Part shown: piece after piece, positions 1 to 7,477 of the stretch
Layout: each line of letters begins with the position of its first letter
Position numbering within the stretch: position 1 is the stretch's first letter
Assembly (NCBI GenBank): GCA_020161365.1
Contig: JAIUNU010000008.1
Location: 62,001-126,000 of the forward strand
Source: Pseudomonadota bacterium
GTDB lineage: Bacteria > Pseudomonadota > Alphaproteobacteria > Caulobacterales > Caulobacteraceae
Direction of reading: 5' to 3'
DNA length: 64,000 bases
Notes under the pieces: model-generated
Told to the model about the DNA's origin: nothing
Database searches by the model: none
The model's input: only the letters and a program-made list of their open reading frames with translations
Translations under genes and position numbers: made by a program

Positions 1-13
1 AGCCTGGGCGGCT

Positions 14-463
14 CTAGATCACGCGCGGATTGGCCTCTCGCAGGCCCTCATTGGCCAGCTGGTCGGCCCGTTCGTTGAGCGGGTGGCCGGCGTGGCCCTT
101 GACCCAGCGCCAGTCGACGTCGTGCCGGGCGCGGGCGGCGTCGAGACGCTTCCACAGGTCGTCGTTCTTGACCGGGCTCTTGTCGGCGGTCTTCCAGCCG
201 CGCGCCTTCCAGCCCCGGATCCACTCGGTGACGCCCTTCATTACGTACTGGCTGTCGGTATGCAGCTCGACGACGCAAGGACGGTTCAGCAGCTCCAGCG
301 CCTGGATGGCGGCCATCAGCTCCATGCGGTTGTTGGTCGTCCCCGGCTCGCCGCCGCAGATTTCCTTCTTCTTGTCGCCATAGAACAGGATGGCGCCCCA
401 GCCGCCTGGGCCCGGATTACCCTTGCAGGCGCCGTCCGTGTATATCGTGACCTTCGGCGTCAT
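14..463 (-). CDS. rnhA: Ribonuclease HI
   Basis: Endonuclease that cuts the RNA strand of RNA-DNA hybrids, clearing R-loops and primer RNA in the cytoplasm. At 149 residues it is a standard single-domain enzyme. The whole active site is visible at E. coli-like positions: D10 (TDG), E48 (NNRMEL), D70 (HTDSQY), D134, and the loop histidine H124 (VKGHAGH). Its ATG shares one base with the stop codon of the homoserine kinase gene upstream, so the two are probably translated from one message. No N-terminal hybrid-binding domain is present, which separates it from eukaryotic-type RNase H1. Identification is secure. Confidence 0.97.
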   Translation of the reverse strand: MTPKVTIYTDGACKGNPGPGGWGAILFYGDKKKEICGGEPGTTNNRMELMAAIQALELLNRPCVVELHTDSQYVMKGVTEWIRGWKARGWKTADKSPVKNDDLWKRLDAARARHDVDWRWVKGHAGHPLNERADQLANEGLREANPRVI

Positions 464-1413
464 CAGAACAGCACGAGACCTTCGCGGTGGACGGCCAGCT
501 TGCGTTCGTACTCCAGAGGGTCCTTGGGCCGGACCAGCGCCCCGGCGGGAGTCGAGCCCCAGTCGGCTAGCCGGGTCAGGAAGAACCGCATCGCCGCCCC
601 GCGCGCCAGGATCGGCAGGGCCTCCTTCTCGGCCGGGCTGAGCGGCCGGCGGCGCTCATAGCCGTTCAGCAGCGCCTTGGCGGCGGTGATGTTGAAGCTT
701 CCGTCAGCCTCGAAGCACCAGGCGTTCAGCGTCACCGCCACGTCGTAGGCATAGGCGTCGTCGCAAGCGAAGTAGAAGTCGATCGCTGCTGCGAACTTGC
801 CGTCGGTGCGGAAGAAGACATTGTCGGGAAAATAGTCGGCGTGGATCACGCCGGTCGGCAGGTTCCGCGGCCACATCAGGGCCAGTTGCGCCAGGTCCTG
901 GTCGATCGTAGCCGACAGGCCCGGCTTGAGATCCTCGGCGGCCTTGCGGTGCTTGGCGAACAGCGGCGACCAGGCGGCTTGGCCAAGGTCATTGGCGCGG
1001 CGCCCAGGATAGCCCTCGCCGGCCAGGTGCAACCAAGCCAGGCCCTCGCCCGCCTCGCGGCAATGGGCGGCGGTCGGCTTGCGCACCGAAAGTCCGGGCA
1101 GGAACTCGACGATGGCGGCGGGCTTGCCGCGCAGACTCGATAGCGTCGCGCCCGCGCGGGTCGGGATAGGCCGGGCGCTGGGATAGCCCCTGTCGGCCAG
1201 CCAGGTCAGCATGTTGAGGAAATACGGCAGGTCGTCGGCCTTCACCCGCCGTTCGTAGACGGTCAGGATGTAGCGCCCCTTCTCCGTCTCCAGCAGGAAA
1301 TTGGAGTTCTCAACGCCCTCGGCGATGCCCTTGAACGCCAGCGGCGCGCCGAGGTCATAGCCTTCAAGGAAGGTTTCGAGTTCCTGGTCGGTGATGTCGG
1401 TATAGACGGCCAT
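463..1413 (-). CDS. thrB: Homoserine kinase (ThrB, APH-fold type)
   Basis: Phosphorylates L-homoserine to O-phosphohomoserine, the substrate of threonine synthase. The 316-residue protein belongs to the aminoglycoside-phosphotransferase-like fold used by alphaproteobacteria and pseudomonads, not the GHMP-kinase ThrB of enterics. The Brenner motif HADYFPDN (residues 191-198, catalytic D193) and the metal-binding IDFYF segment (211-215) are intact, and an N-terminal nucleotide-binding lobe runs through about residue 105. It overlaps rnhA by one base. The partner thrC lies about 17 kb away at 18307-19704, also on the minus strand. A choline/homoserine kinase relative is the only alternative; the length and the tight link to rnhA favour ThrB. 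Confidence 0.93.
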   Translation of the reverse strand: MAVYTDITDQELETFLEGYDLGAPLAFKGIAEGVENSNFLLETEKGRYILTVYERRVKADDLPYFLNMLTWLADRGYPSARPIPTRAGATLSSLRGKPAAIVEFLPGLSVRKPTAAHCREAGEGLAWLHLAGEGYPGRRANDLGQAAWSPLFAKHRKAAEDLKPGLSATIDQDLAQLALMWPRNLPTGVIHADYFPDNVFFRTDGKFAAAIDFYFACDDAYAYDVAVTLNAWCFEADGSFNITAAKALLNGYERRRPLSPAEKEALPILARGAAMRFFLTRLADWGSTPAGALVRPKDPLEYERKLAVHREGLVLF

Positions 1414-1490
1414 GCCGCCGGGATGCGGGACCCGGGGCCGGCGGTCAAGGGGCTTGGTGACAAGGCGTCAGGGTCCGGCGCGAACCCTGG

Positions 1491-1919
1491 TCAGGCGGCG
1501 CTACCCCCAAACCGCTCGAACGCCTCGGCGATCACGCGCCGGGTCTCTTCCCACTCGACCAGGGTCATCGCCTCTTGGCGGGAGACGAAACGCGCTTCGG
1601 CCGCGTCGTCGCCGGCGACCGGCTCACCGCCCGTCCATCGGGCCGCGTAGTCGATCAACACATAGTGACGGGTGATCTCCCCACCCGGCCTCGCAGGAAA
1701 CACCCCGTCGATCACGTCGATCAGGCCCAGCAGCTCGGCGTCGACGCCGGTCTCTTCCTTGAGTTCGCGCAGCGCCGCGCCTTGCAGGGTCTCGCCCCAT
1801 TCCAGCCTGCCGCCGGGCACGCTCCATTGCCCAAGCCTGGGCGGCGTGCCGCGCTTGATCAGCAAGACCTCCTCGCCCCGGAGACAGACGACGCCGACGG
1901 TGGGAACGGGATGGCTCAT
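1491..1919 (-). CDS. NUDIX hydrolase
   Basis: Probable nucleoside diphosphate-X pyrophosphatase of 142 residues. The complete Nudix box G-x5-E-x7-RELxEExGV occupies residues 37-59, carrying the metal-binding glutamates E52, E55 and E56. The N-terminal strand and the PGG turn before the box are typical of ADP-ribose/MutT-like family members, but nothing in the sequence fixes the substrate. It begins 9 bases after the stop of the upstream patatin gene on the same strand, so co-transcription is likely. This is a separate paralogue from the RppH-type NUDIX gene at 61412-61900. Confidence 0.88.
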   Translation of the reverse strand: MSHPVPTVGVVCLRGEEVLLIKRGTPPRLGQWSVPGGRLEWGETLQGAALRELKEETGVDAELLGLIDVIDGVFPARPGGEITRHYVLIDYAARWTGGEPVAGDDAAEARFVSRQEAMTLVEWEETRRVIAEAFERFGGSAA

Positions 1920-1928
1920 GCCCTAGCT

Positions 1929-2990
1929 TTACGGGAAACCGACCTTCAGATCGACGCTGGACTTCTCGCCGACGCAATCGCCGGAATCCGCCAGCCAGGC
2001 CTCCGTCGCCGCCCGCCCCCGCTCTTTCAGGTCCGTCAGGAAGCTCCATTCGGTGTTGAACTTGGTCGACAGGGACAGATCCGCCAACGGCTTATCGGCG
2101 GTGATGGCGTGGACCAGCATCCGGCGGTAGCGCCCCCGGGCGTTGTCCTTCAGGAGGCCCTCGTCCAGCAGTTTCTGGACGAAGCCGATGGCCCGCAGCT
2201 CAGAAGCCAGGGAGGCGTTGAAGGTGATCTCGTTCAGCCGGTCCATGATCTCGCCCGGCGACTTGGGGGTTTCCTCACGGACGAACGGGTTGAGGGTGAC
2301 GATCAGGATGTCGTCGGGCGTATCGTCGTAGAACAGCGGCCACAGCGGCGGATTGGCCAGGAAGCCACCGTCCCAATAGGGCTCGCCGTCGATCTCCACC
2401 GCCTGGAACAGCTGGGGCAGGCAGGCGCTGGCCATGATGTGGCGGGAAGTCAGCTCGGTCTCGCGGAAGACCTTCGACTTGCTGGTCCGGATCTGGGTGG
2501 CGGAAATGTAGAGCTTGATCGGGCTTGCATCCCGGATCCGGCTGAAGGTCACCTCGCCCTCCAGCACGTCATGCAGCGGGTTCAGGTTGAACGGGTTGAA
2601 CTCGTAGGGGCTGAACGACAGGGCCAAGGTCTCCGCCATCCGCCAGCCCGGCGTGTTCTTCAGCCAGTCGACCCCGCCGCCGAACGCATTGGTCCAGATG
2701 CTGGTGTCACCGAAGACGTTGCGGCCGCCGGCCCTGTTCACATTGCGCCAGAACGATTCCAGGCGCGCTCGCGCCCCCGCCCGGCCATCGTCGATCAGGC
2801 CCTGGGCCAGACAGACCGCGTTCATCGCGCCGGCCGAGGCGGCGGTGACGGCGCGGATCTCCAGCCCGTCTTCCTCCAGCAGGCGGTCCAGCACGCCCCA
2901 CTCGAAGGCGCCATGCGCGCCGCCGCCCTGCAGGGCGAGGCTCAGGCCCTTGGGGCCCGAGGGCTTCTTCTTGAACGGCGGAATCGGCAT
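1929..2990 (-). CDS. Patatin-like phospholipase
   Basis: Predicted acyl hydrolase with a Ser-Asp dyad, 353 residues. The glycine-rich oxyanion loop GGGAHG (22-27) is followed by the nucleophile elbow AASAG (50-54, S52) and the catalytic aspartate in the DGG motif (D207). The elbow reads A-x-S-x-G where the family usually has G-x-S-x-G, a tolerated but uncommon change. There is no signal peptide; the start MPIPPFKKKP is basic, suggesting a cytoplasmic or membrane-surface enzyme. The family includes phospholipases A and PHB depolymerases, and a 3-hydroxybutyrate dehydrogenase gene lies directly upstream, so a role in lipid or PHB turnover is possible but is inference. Confidence 0.88.
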   Translation of the reverse strand: MPIPPFKKKPSGPKGLSLALQGGGAHGAFEWGVLDRLLEEDGLEIRAVTAASAGAMNAVCLAQGLIDDGRAGARARLESFWRNVNRAGGRNVFGDTSIWTNAFGGGVDWLKNTPGWRMAETLALSFSPYEFNPFNLNPLHDVLEGEVTFSRIRDASPIKLYISATQIRTSKSKVFRETELTSRHIMASACLPQLFQAVEIDGEPYWDGGFLANPPLWPLFYDDTPDDILIVTLNPFVREETPKSPGEIMDRLNEITFNASLASELRAIGFVQKLLDEGLLKDNARGRYRRMLVHAITADKPLADLSLSTKFNTEWSFLTDLKERGRAATEAWLADSGDCVGEKSSVDLKVGFP

Positions 2991-3067
2991 GCGACCTCCC
3001 GAAGGACCAAGCCCTTCCGATCAGTAGCGCTTCCTGCCCCGGTCGACAGGCGAAAGTGTGGCTTGGC

Positions 3068-3865
3068 CTATTGGGCGACCCAGCCGCCGTCCACCTGATA
3101 GGCCGCGCCGTTCGCCGACGCGCCGAGGTCCGAGACCAGATACAGCAGCATGCCGTTCAGCTGGTCGAAGGTGACGAACTGCTTGGTCGGCTGGCTGGCC
3201 AGGATGACGTCCTTCATCACCGCCTCTTCGGAAATGCCGCGCGCCTTGGCCTGATCAGCGATCTGGGCCTCGACCAGCGGGGTCTTCACAAAGCCAGGGC
3301 AGATGGCGTTGCAGGTGACGCCATGCTGGGCGACCTCAAGGGCGACTGTCTTGGTCAGGCCCATGATCCCGTGCTTGGCGGCGACATAGGCGGCCTTGAA
3401 CGGCGAGGCCACCAAGCCGTGCGCCGAGGCCACGTTGACGATGCGACCGCGCCCCTGCTCCTTCATGATCGGCACCGCCGCCTTGGTGGCGTGGAAGGCC
3501 GAGGACAGGTTGATGGCGATGATCAGGTCCCACTTGTCGTCCGGGAAGTCCTCGATCGGGGCCACGTGCTGGACGCCGGCGTTGTTGACCAGGATGTCGA
3601 GCTCGCCGAACTCGGCTTTCGCGGCGCGGACCATGTCGGCGATCTCGATCGGCTTGGTCATGTCGGCGCCGTGATAGAGCACCTCAACGCCGTGCGTTTC
3701 GGCCATCTCGGCGCGGGCCCGCTCGATGGCGTTCATCTCGCCCAGACCGTTCATGACGATGTTGCAGCCCTGAGCCGCGAGCGCATCGGCCATCGCGTGA
3801 CCGATGCCGCTGGTCGAGCCGGTGACGATGGCGACCTGCCCCTGCAAACCGAAATCGACGGCCAT
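3068..3865 (-). CDS. bdhA: 3-hydroxybutyrate dehydrogenase (SDR)
   Basis: NAD-dependent short-chain dehydrogenase of 265 residues, best matched to D-3-hydroxybutyrate dehydrogenase, which interconverts 3-hydroxybutyrate and acetoacetate in ketone-body and PHB metabolism. The Rossmann motif TGSTSGIG lies at residues 15-22, the structural NNAG motif at 94-97, and the catalytic S147, Y160 and K164 are all in place. The ending VDGGWVAQ and the ICPGFVKTPLV segment are characteristic of this subfamily. Upstream (3866-3965) are two strong inverted repeats that may regulate it. Another SDR activity cannot be excluded from sequence alone. Confidence 0.88.
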   Translation of the reverse strand: MAVDFGLQGQVAIVTGSTSGIGHAMADALAAQGCNIVMNGLGEMNAIERARAEMAETHGVEVLYHGADMTKPIEIADMVRAAKAEFGELDILVNNAGVQHVAPIEDFPDDKWDLIIAINLSSAFHATKAAVPIMKEQGRGRIVNVASAHGLVASPFKAAYVAAKHGIMGLTKTVALEVAQHGVTCNAICPGFVKTPLVEAQIADQAKARGISEEAVMKDVILASQPTKQFVTFDQLNGMLLYLVSDLGASANGAAYQVDGGWVAQ

Positions 3866-3916
3866 GCGCGCGCTCCCTGAAGTGCTGCCCTATCGCGTGT
3901 TGCGGTGCAGCATATA

Positions 3917-3966
3917 GCTCGCCCTTGCGAAGGGCGAGCGCTTATAAATTCATCGATAGATGAATT
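3917..3966. promoter_or_regulatory. Two inverted repeats between yaaA and bdhA
   Basis: Two separate perfect palindromes lie in the 100-base gap. The first has arms GCTCGCCCTT and AAGGGCGAGC around GCG (3917-3939). The second has 8-base arms AATTCATC and GATGAATT around GATA (3947-3966) and runs into the yaaA stop codon. Neither is followed by a clear U-run on the minus strand. They could form a weak terminator for yaaA, an operator for bdhA, or both. Confidence 0.5.
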
Positions 3967-4733
3967 CAGGGCTGCGGGCGAGCGAAAACCCAATCGGCGT
4001 CGGTCGAAAGCGCCGCCTGGAAGCGATAGCCGTCGAGGTCGAAGCCCTTCAGGCCCTCGGCCTGATCGATCCGATTGTCGATGACGTAGCGCGCCATCCG
4101 TCCCCGCGCCTTCTTGGCGAAGAACCCCAGCACGCGCAGTTCGCCGCCCTTCTCTTCCTTGAAGTGGCAGGTGACGACGGGCAGCTTCAGCGCCTTGGCG
4201 TCGACCGCGCCGAAATACTCCTGGCTGGCCAGGTTCACCAAGGTCGGGTCGGTGTGCCCCTCGGCCGCCTGGTTGAGCGTCTTGGAGATCGTCTCGCCCC
4301 AGAAGTCGTACAGATTGGCGCCCTTCTTGGTCTTCAGGCGCGTGCCCATCTCCAACCGATAGGGCTGGAGGGCGTCGAACGGGCGCAGCACCCCATAGAG
4401 GCCCGACAGAATCCGCAAGTGATCCTGAGCCCACTCCAGGGCCGGGCGATCCAGTTCGCGCGCGTTCAGGCCCGCATAGACGTCGCCGTTGAAAGCGATC
4501 ACGGCCTGCAACCCCTCCTCGACCTGCGGGTCAAAGGCCTGGAACCGCTCGCGGTTCAGCGTGGCCAGGGCGTCGGAGATGTGCATCAGCCGCTTGAGGT
4601 CCGCCGCCGTCAGCTTGCGAGTCACCTTGGCCAGCTCGGCGATCTGCGGTTTCAGCTCAGGCGTCGTGAGCGGCAGCACCGTTTGGGGCGCGGTGAAGTC
4701 CAGCGACTTGGCGGGCGAGATGACCATCAACAT
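3966..4733 (-). CDS. yaaA: YaaA family peroxide-stress protein
   Basis: Member of the YaaA/DUF328 family, 255 residues, the usual full length. In E. coli YaaA lowers intracellular free iron during hydrogen peroxide stress and so protects DNA and proteins from Fenton chemistry; the exact biochemistry is still unclear. The family signature is seen in the N-terminal MLMVISPAKSLDF segment, the central LYGVLRPFD motif and the C-terminal CHFKEEKGGELRVLGFFAKKARG block. No signal peptide or membrane segment, so cytoplasmic. It stands alone between the DUF1801 gene and bdhA, reading the same way as both. No peroxide-responsive operator was recognised upstream. Confidence 0.92.
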   Translation of the reverse strand: MLMVISPAKSLDFTAPQTVLPLTTPELKPQIAELAKVTRKLTAADLKRLMHISDALATLNRERFQAFDPQVEEGLQAVIAFNGDVYAGLNARELDRPALEWAQDHLRILSGLYGVLRPFDALQPYRLEMGTRLKTKKGANLYDFWGETISKTLNQAAEGHTDPTLVNLASQEYFGAVDAKALKLPVVTCHFKEEKGGELRVLGFFAKKARGRMARYVIDNRIDQAEGLKGFDLDGYRFQAALSTDADWVFARPQP

Positions 4734-4777
4734 GGCCGGGGAGATAGAGGCTTAGGCGTCCTGGCGCTAGGTCCGCC

Positions 4778-5176
4778 TCACGCTTGCGCGTCGACCTGGG
4801 CGCGCATGTCCTGATAGGCGGCCACCATGAGTGTCTGCAATGCATGCTCGTCGAGCGGCGCGCCCCAGCGAACCTTGACGTGCCGCATCCGCTTGCCCGA
4901 GCCTTCCAACAAGCCAGCCGGATCGTCCAGCAACGCGCCCCTGTAGAATCCGATGTTCACATGGGCGGTGAAGGCGTCGACATAGGCGAAGGCGGCGTCA
5001 TCGACGCAGGCGGTCGGATGACCGTCATGCAGCAGCTCCCGGACATCCTCGCCCAGGCTCCGCAGCCGCGCGAACCAGTGCTCGGCCACACGGCGCGTTG
5101 GCGCGTCGCTCGAGAACCAGGCCTCGACCTCGGGATGACGGCGGACCGCGCCGGAGAAACGGAAGAGATCGCTCAC
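4778..5176 (-). CDS. DUF1801 domain protein
   Basis: Small protein of 132 residues carrying a DUF1801 domain, recognisable from the GFYRGALLDDPAGLLEG and KRMRHVKV segments. The function of this branch is unknown; some relatives (YdhG) are described as iron-chaperone-like. A GTG at 5176 is preferred as start because the longer reading frame (GTG at 5221) would begin inside the operator cluster at 5222-5288 and adds residues that do not look like the domain. It is divergent from the membrane protein and HTH genes at 5303-6048 and could share their operators. A distant relative in the same window is the YdhG-like gene at 37094-37501. Confidence 0.75.
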   Translation of the reverse strand: MSDLFRFSGAVRRHPEVEAWFSSDAPTRRVAEHWFARLRSLGEDVRELLHDGHPTACVDDAAFAYVDAFTAHVNIGFYRGALLDDPAGLLEGSGKRMRHVKVRWGAPLDEHALQTLMVAAYQDMRAQVDAQA

Positions 5177-5221
5177 GAGGCCAGAGTGACTCGCGCTGCG
5201 CCCTTGGTCGAGCCTACCCAC

Positions 5222-5288
5222 TTTCCATGATGGAAAGTTTTTACTTGCCAGAATGGAAAGTGGATGTCATGAGTTTCCATATTGGAAA
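5222..5288. promoter_or_regulatory. Triple operator TTTCCA-N3-TGGAAA
   Basis: Three copies of a palindrome lie in the divergent intergenic region: 5222-5236 and 5274-5288 are perfect TTTCCA-N3-TGGAAA, and 5245-5259 is TTGCCA-N3-TGGAAA with one mismatch. The last copy ends 7 bases before the GAGGAGG ribosome-binding site of the membrane protein gene at 5303, so occupancy would block its transcription or initiation. The likely ligand is the HTH protein encoded at 5752-6048 in the same operon, giving autoregulation; this is inference from position and symmetry. Confidence 0.75.
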
Positions 5289-5302
5289 GCGAGGAGGTCG
5301 CC

Positions 5303-5755
5303 ATGACCCGAGACGAAGACGCCCTGCGCATGCTGGCCGAACTTGAGGCCGCCAACGCCGACCTCGCCGAGCGCGTCAGGGCGCCGGTCTGGTATCATCC
5401 GGCCCTGGGTCTGTTGATGGGTGGGCTTTGCGCCGTCCAGGCCGTGCCGGTTCCGGGCATGTACGCCTACTACGCCGTGTTCATCGCCGGTTTGATCCTG
5501 CTGGTTCGAGCCTACATCAAGCGCACGGGCCTCTGGGTCAGCGGCTATCGCGCCGGACGGACGCGGTGGGTCTCCGTGGGGCTGGCGACGATCACGACGG
5601 GCCTGATGCTGCTGTCGGCCTGGCTGTTCCACACCCGCAAGGAAACGCTGGCGCCCTTCGTGTTCGCGGGCCTGATCGCGGTGATCGTGACGATCGGCGG
5701 TTTTGTCTGGGAGGCCGCCTTCCGCGCCGATCTTCGCGACGGCGGTCGCCTGTGA
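5303..5755 (+). CDS. Small four-helix membrane protein
   Basis: Integral membrane protein of 150 residues, not assigned to a characterised family. After a short charged N-terminus (MTRDEDALRMLAELE) there are four hydrophobic segments, roughly residues 35-50, 55-75, 95-112 and 118-138, ending in a charged tail. ATG 5303 is chosen because GAGGAGG lies 7-13 bases upstream; a TTG at 5282 falls inside an operator and is unlikely. Its stop overlaps the GTG of the winged-helix regulator (GTGA), so the pair is translationally coupled, a common arrangement in which an HTH_34-type regulator controls its partner membrane protein. What it transports or senses is unknown. Confidence 0.8.
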   Translation: MTRDEDALRMLAELEAANADLAERVRAPVWYHPALGLLMGGLCAVQAVPVPGMYAYYAVFIAGLILLVRAYIKRTGLWVSGYRAGRTRWVSVGLATITTGLMLLSAWLFHTRKETLAPFVFAGLIAVIVTIGGFVWEAAFRADLRDGGRL

Positions 5756-6048
5756 GCGGAGCGCTTGATCCGGTGATCCACGCCCCCAACCGCCTGCAGA
5801 TGTGCTGCATGCTGGCGGCGGTGGACACCATCGACTTCGCCACCGTCCGCGAGGCGCTGGACGTCTCGGAGTCGGTGCTCAGCAAGCACGTGAAGACCCT
5901 GGAAGAGGCCGGCTACGTCCGGGTTAGAAAGGCCGCCTCCGACGGCCGGCAGCGCACCTGGCTGGCGCTGACCGGGGATGGACGCAAGGCGCTGAAGGGC
6001 CACCTCGCGGCATTGAAGGCCATGATGGCGGGGGTTCCCGAGGGCTAG
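5752..6048 (+). CDS. Winged-helix transcriptional regulator (HTH_34 type)
   Basis: DNA-binding protein of 98 residues consisting almost only of a MarR/ArsR-like winged helix. The recognition region FATVREALDVSESVLSKHVK is followed by TLEEAGYVRVRK and a wing rich in basic residues (KAASDGRQRTWLALT), the pattern of the HTH_34 winged-helix family. The start is GTG 5752, overlapping the preceding stop by four bases; the longer upstream frame reads through the membrane protein gene and is a shadow. It probably binds the TTTCCA-N3-TGGAAA operators at 5222-5288 and represses its own operon. It ends in a four-base convergent overlap with the next gene. Confidence 0.85.
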   Translation: MSGALDPVIHAPNRLQMCCMLAAVDTIDFATVREALDVSESVLSKHVKTLEEAGYVRVRKAASDGRQRTWLALTGDGRKALKGHLAALKAMMAGVPEG

Positions 6049-7454
6049 AACAACACCCTCGGATTCATGATCCGCTGGGGATCCAGCGCCGCCCGGATCG
6101 CCCGCAAGGCCGCGACCTCGATGGGGTCCTTGTAGGTCAGGGCCTCGGCCGTCTTCATCGCGCCCAGGCCATGCTCGGCGCTGATCGAGCCGCCGAAGGC
6201 GGCGGTGATGTCGTGGATGATCTTGGCCCCGGCCTCGCGCTGAGCCTCGTGGGCGTCGCCGTCACCGCCGACGGGCTGCAAGACGTCGTAGTGGACATTG
6301 CCGTCGCCCACATGGCCGAAGGCGACGATGCGGGTTCCTGGGAAGGCCTTCTCGATCGCGGCGTTGGCCTGGCCGATGAAGTCGGGGATCTTCGAGACCG
6401 GCACCGAGACGTCGTGCTTCCAGACGGTTCCTTCCGGCTTCTGGCCGGCGGAGTGGCCCTCGCGGATGTGCCAGAAGGCCTTCATCTGCGTCTGGGTTTG
6501 CGCCACCGCCGCGTCAGCGATAAGGCCCCGCTCCAGGGCCCCGGCCAGCAGACGCTCCAGCGCCGCCTCGGCCGCGCCCGGTTCGCCGCTGGCGATCTCG
6601 ATCAGCACATACCAGGGATGCGCCTCGGGGAGCGGATCGCGCAGGCCCGGCACGTTGCGGACGGTCAGCTCAAAGCCGAGACGGCCCATCAGCTCGAAGG
6701 CCTCGACCGCGCCGCCGGTCTCGTCCTTAGCGCGGGCCAGAAGCTGGATGGCGTTCACCGGCGAGGCCAGTCCTACGATCGCCACAGCGCGTGAGGCCAG
6801 CGGCGCGTGCAGCTTCAGGCTGGCGGCGGTGACGATCCCCAGCGTGCCCTCGGCGCCGATCAGCAACTGCTTCAGGTCATAGCCGGTGTTGTCCTTGCGC
6901 AGCCGCTTGAGGCCGTTCCAGATCTCACCGTTGGGCAGCACCGCCTCGATGCCAAGGACCTGCTCGCGCATCATGCCGTAACGCAGGACGGCCGTGCCGC
7001 CGGCGTTGGTCGAGATCAGCCCGCCGATCGTGCAGGATCCCTCCGAGGCCACGCCGACGGTGAAACGCCGACCAACCTTGGCCGCCTGCTGATGGGCTTC
7101 GTAAAGAGTGACGCCGGCCTCCAGCACCATCGCGTCGTCGATCGGATCAACGTCGCGGACCGCCGTCAGCTTCTGGGTCGACAGCAGGATCTCGCCTTGC
7201 GGAATCTGGCCCGCCACGAGGCCGGTGTTGCCGCCCTGCGGGGTGATCGCCACGCCGTCAGCCGCGCAGATCGCGACCACGGCGGCGACCTCGGCCGTCG
7301 AGCGGGGCGTGACCAGAAGCGGCGTCTCGCCGCGCCAACGACCGCGCCACTCCACGAGCCTGGGCGCGATCACATCCGGATCCTGGCTCCAGCCGCCCTC
7401 ACCGAGCACGGCTTTCAGGCGGGACACGACATCGGCGGGGACGGGCTTGGTCAT
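6045..7454 (-). CDS. FAD-binding D-2-hydroxyacid dehydrogenase
   Basis: Flavoprotein of 469 residues from the GlcD/D-lactate dehydrogenase/D-2-hydroxyglutarate dehydrogenase family. The N-terminal PCMH-type FAD-binding domain (about 40-220) shows the PQGGNTGLVAG and SEGSCTIGGLISTNAGG segments that contact the flavin pyrophosphate. The C-terminal cap carries the metal/substrate motif HVGDGNVHYDV and the conserved SAEHGLGAMK near residue 430. It would oxidise a D-2-hydroxyacid and pass electrons to a quinone or ETF; D-2-hydroxyglutarate is the commonest substrate for proteins of this layout. It lies 23 bases beyond the stop of the TsaC-like gene, in the same direction. Confidence 0.88.
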   Translation of the reverse strand: MTKPVPADVVSRLKAVLGEGGWSQDPDVIAPRLVEWRGRWRGETPLLVTPRSTAEVAAVVAICAADGVAITPQGGNTGLVAGQIPQGEILLSTQKLTAVRDVDPIDDAMVLEAGVTLYEAHQQAAKVGRRFTVGVASEGSCTIGGLISTNAGGTAVLRYGMMREQVLGIEAVLPNGEIWNGLKRLRKDNTGYDLKQLLIGAEGTLGIVTAASLKLHAPLASRAVAIVGLASPVNAIQLLARAKDETGGAVEAFELMGRLGFELTVRNVPGLRDPLPEAHPWYVLIEIASGEPGAAEAALERLLAGALERGLIADAAVAQTQTQMKAFWHIREGHSAGQKPEGTVWKHDVSVPVSKIPDFIGQANAAIEKAFPGTRIVAFGHVGDGNVHYDVLQPVGGDGDAHEAQREAGAKIIHDITAAFGGSISAEHGLGAMKTAEALTYKDPIEVAALRAIRAALDPQRIMNPRVLF

Positions 7455-7477
7455 GATGCGATCATAGGCCTCTGGAG

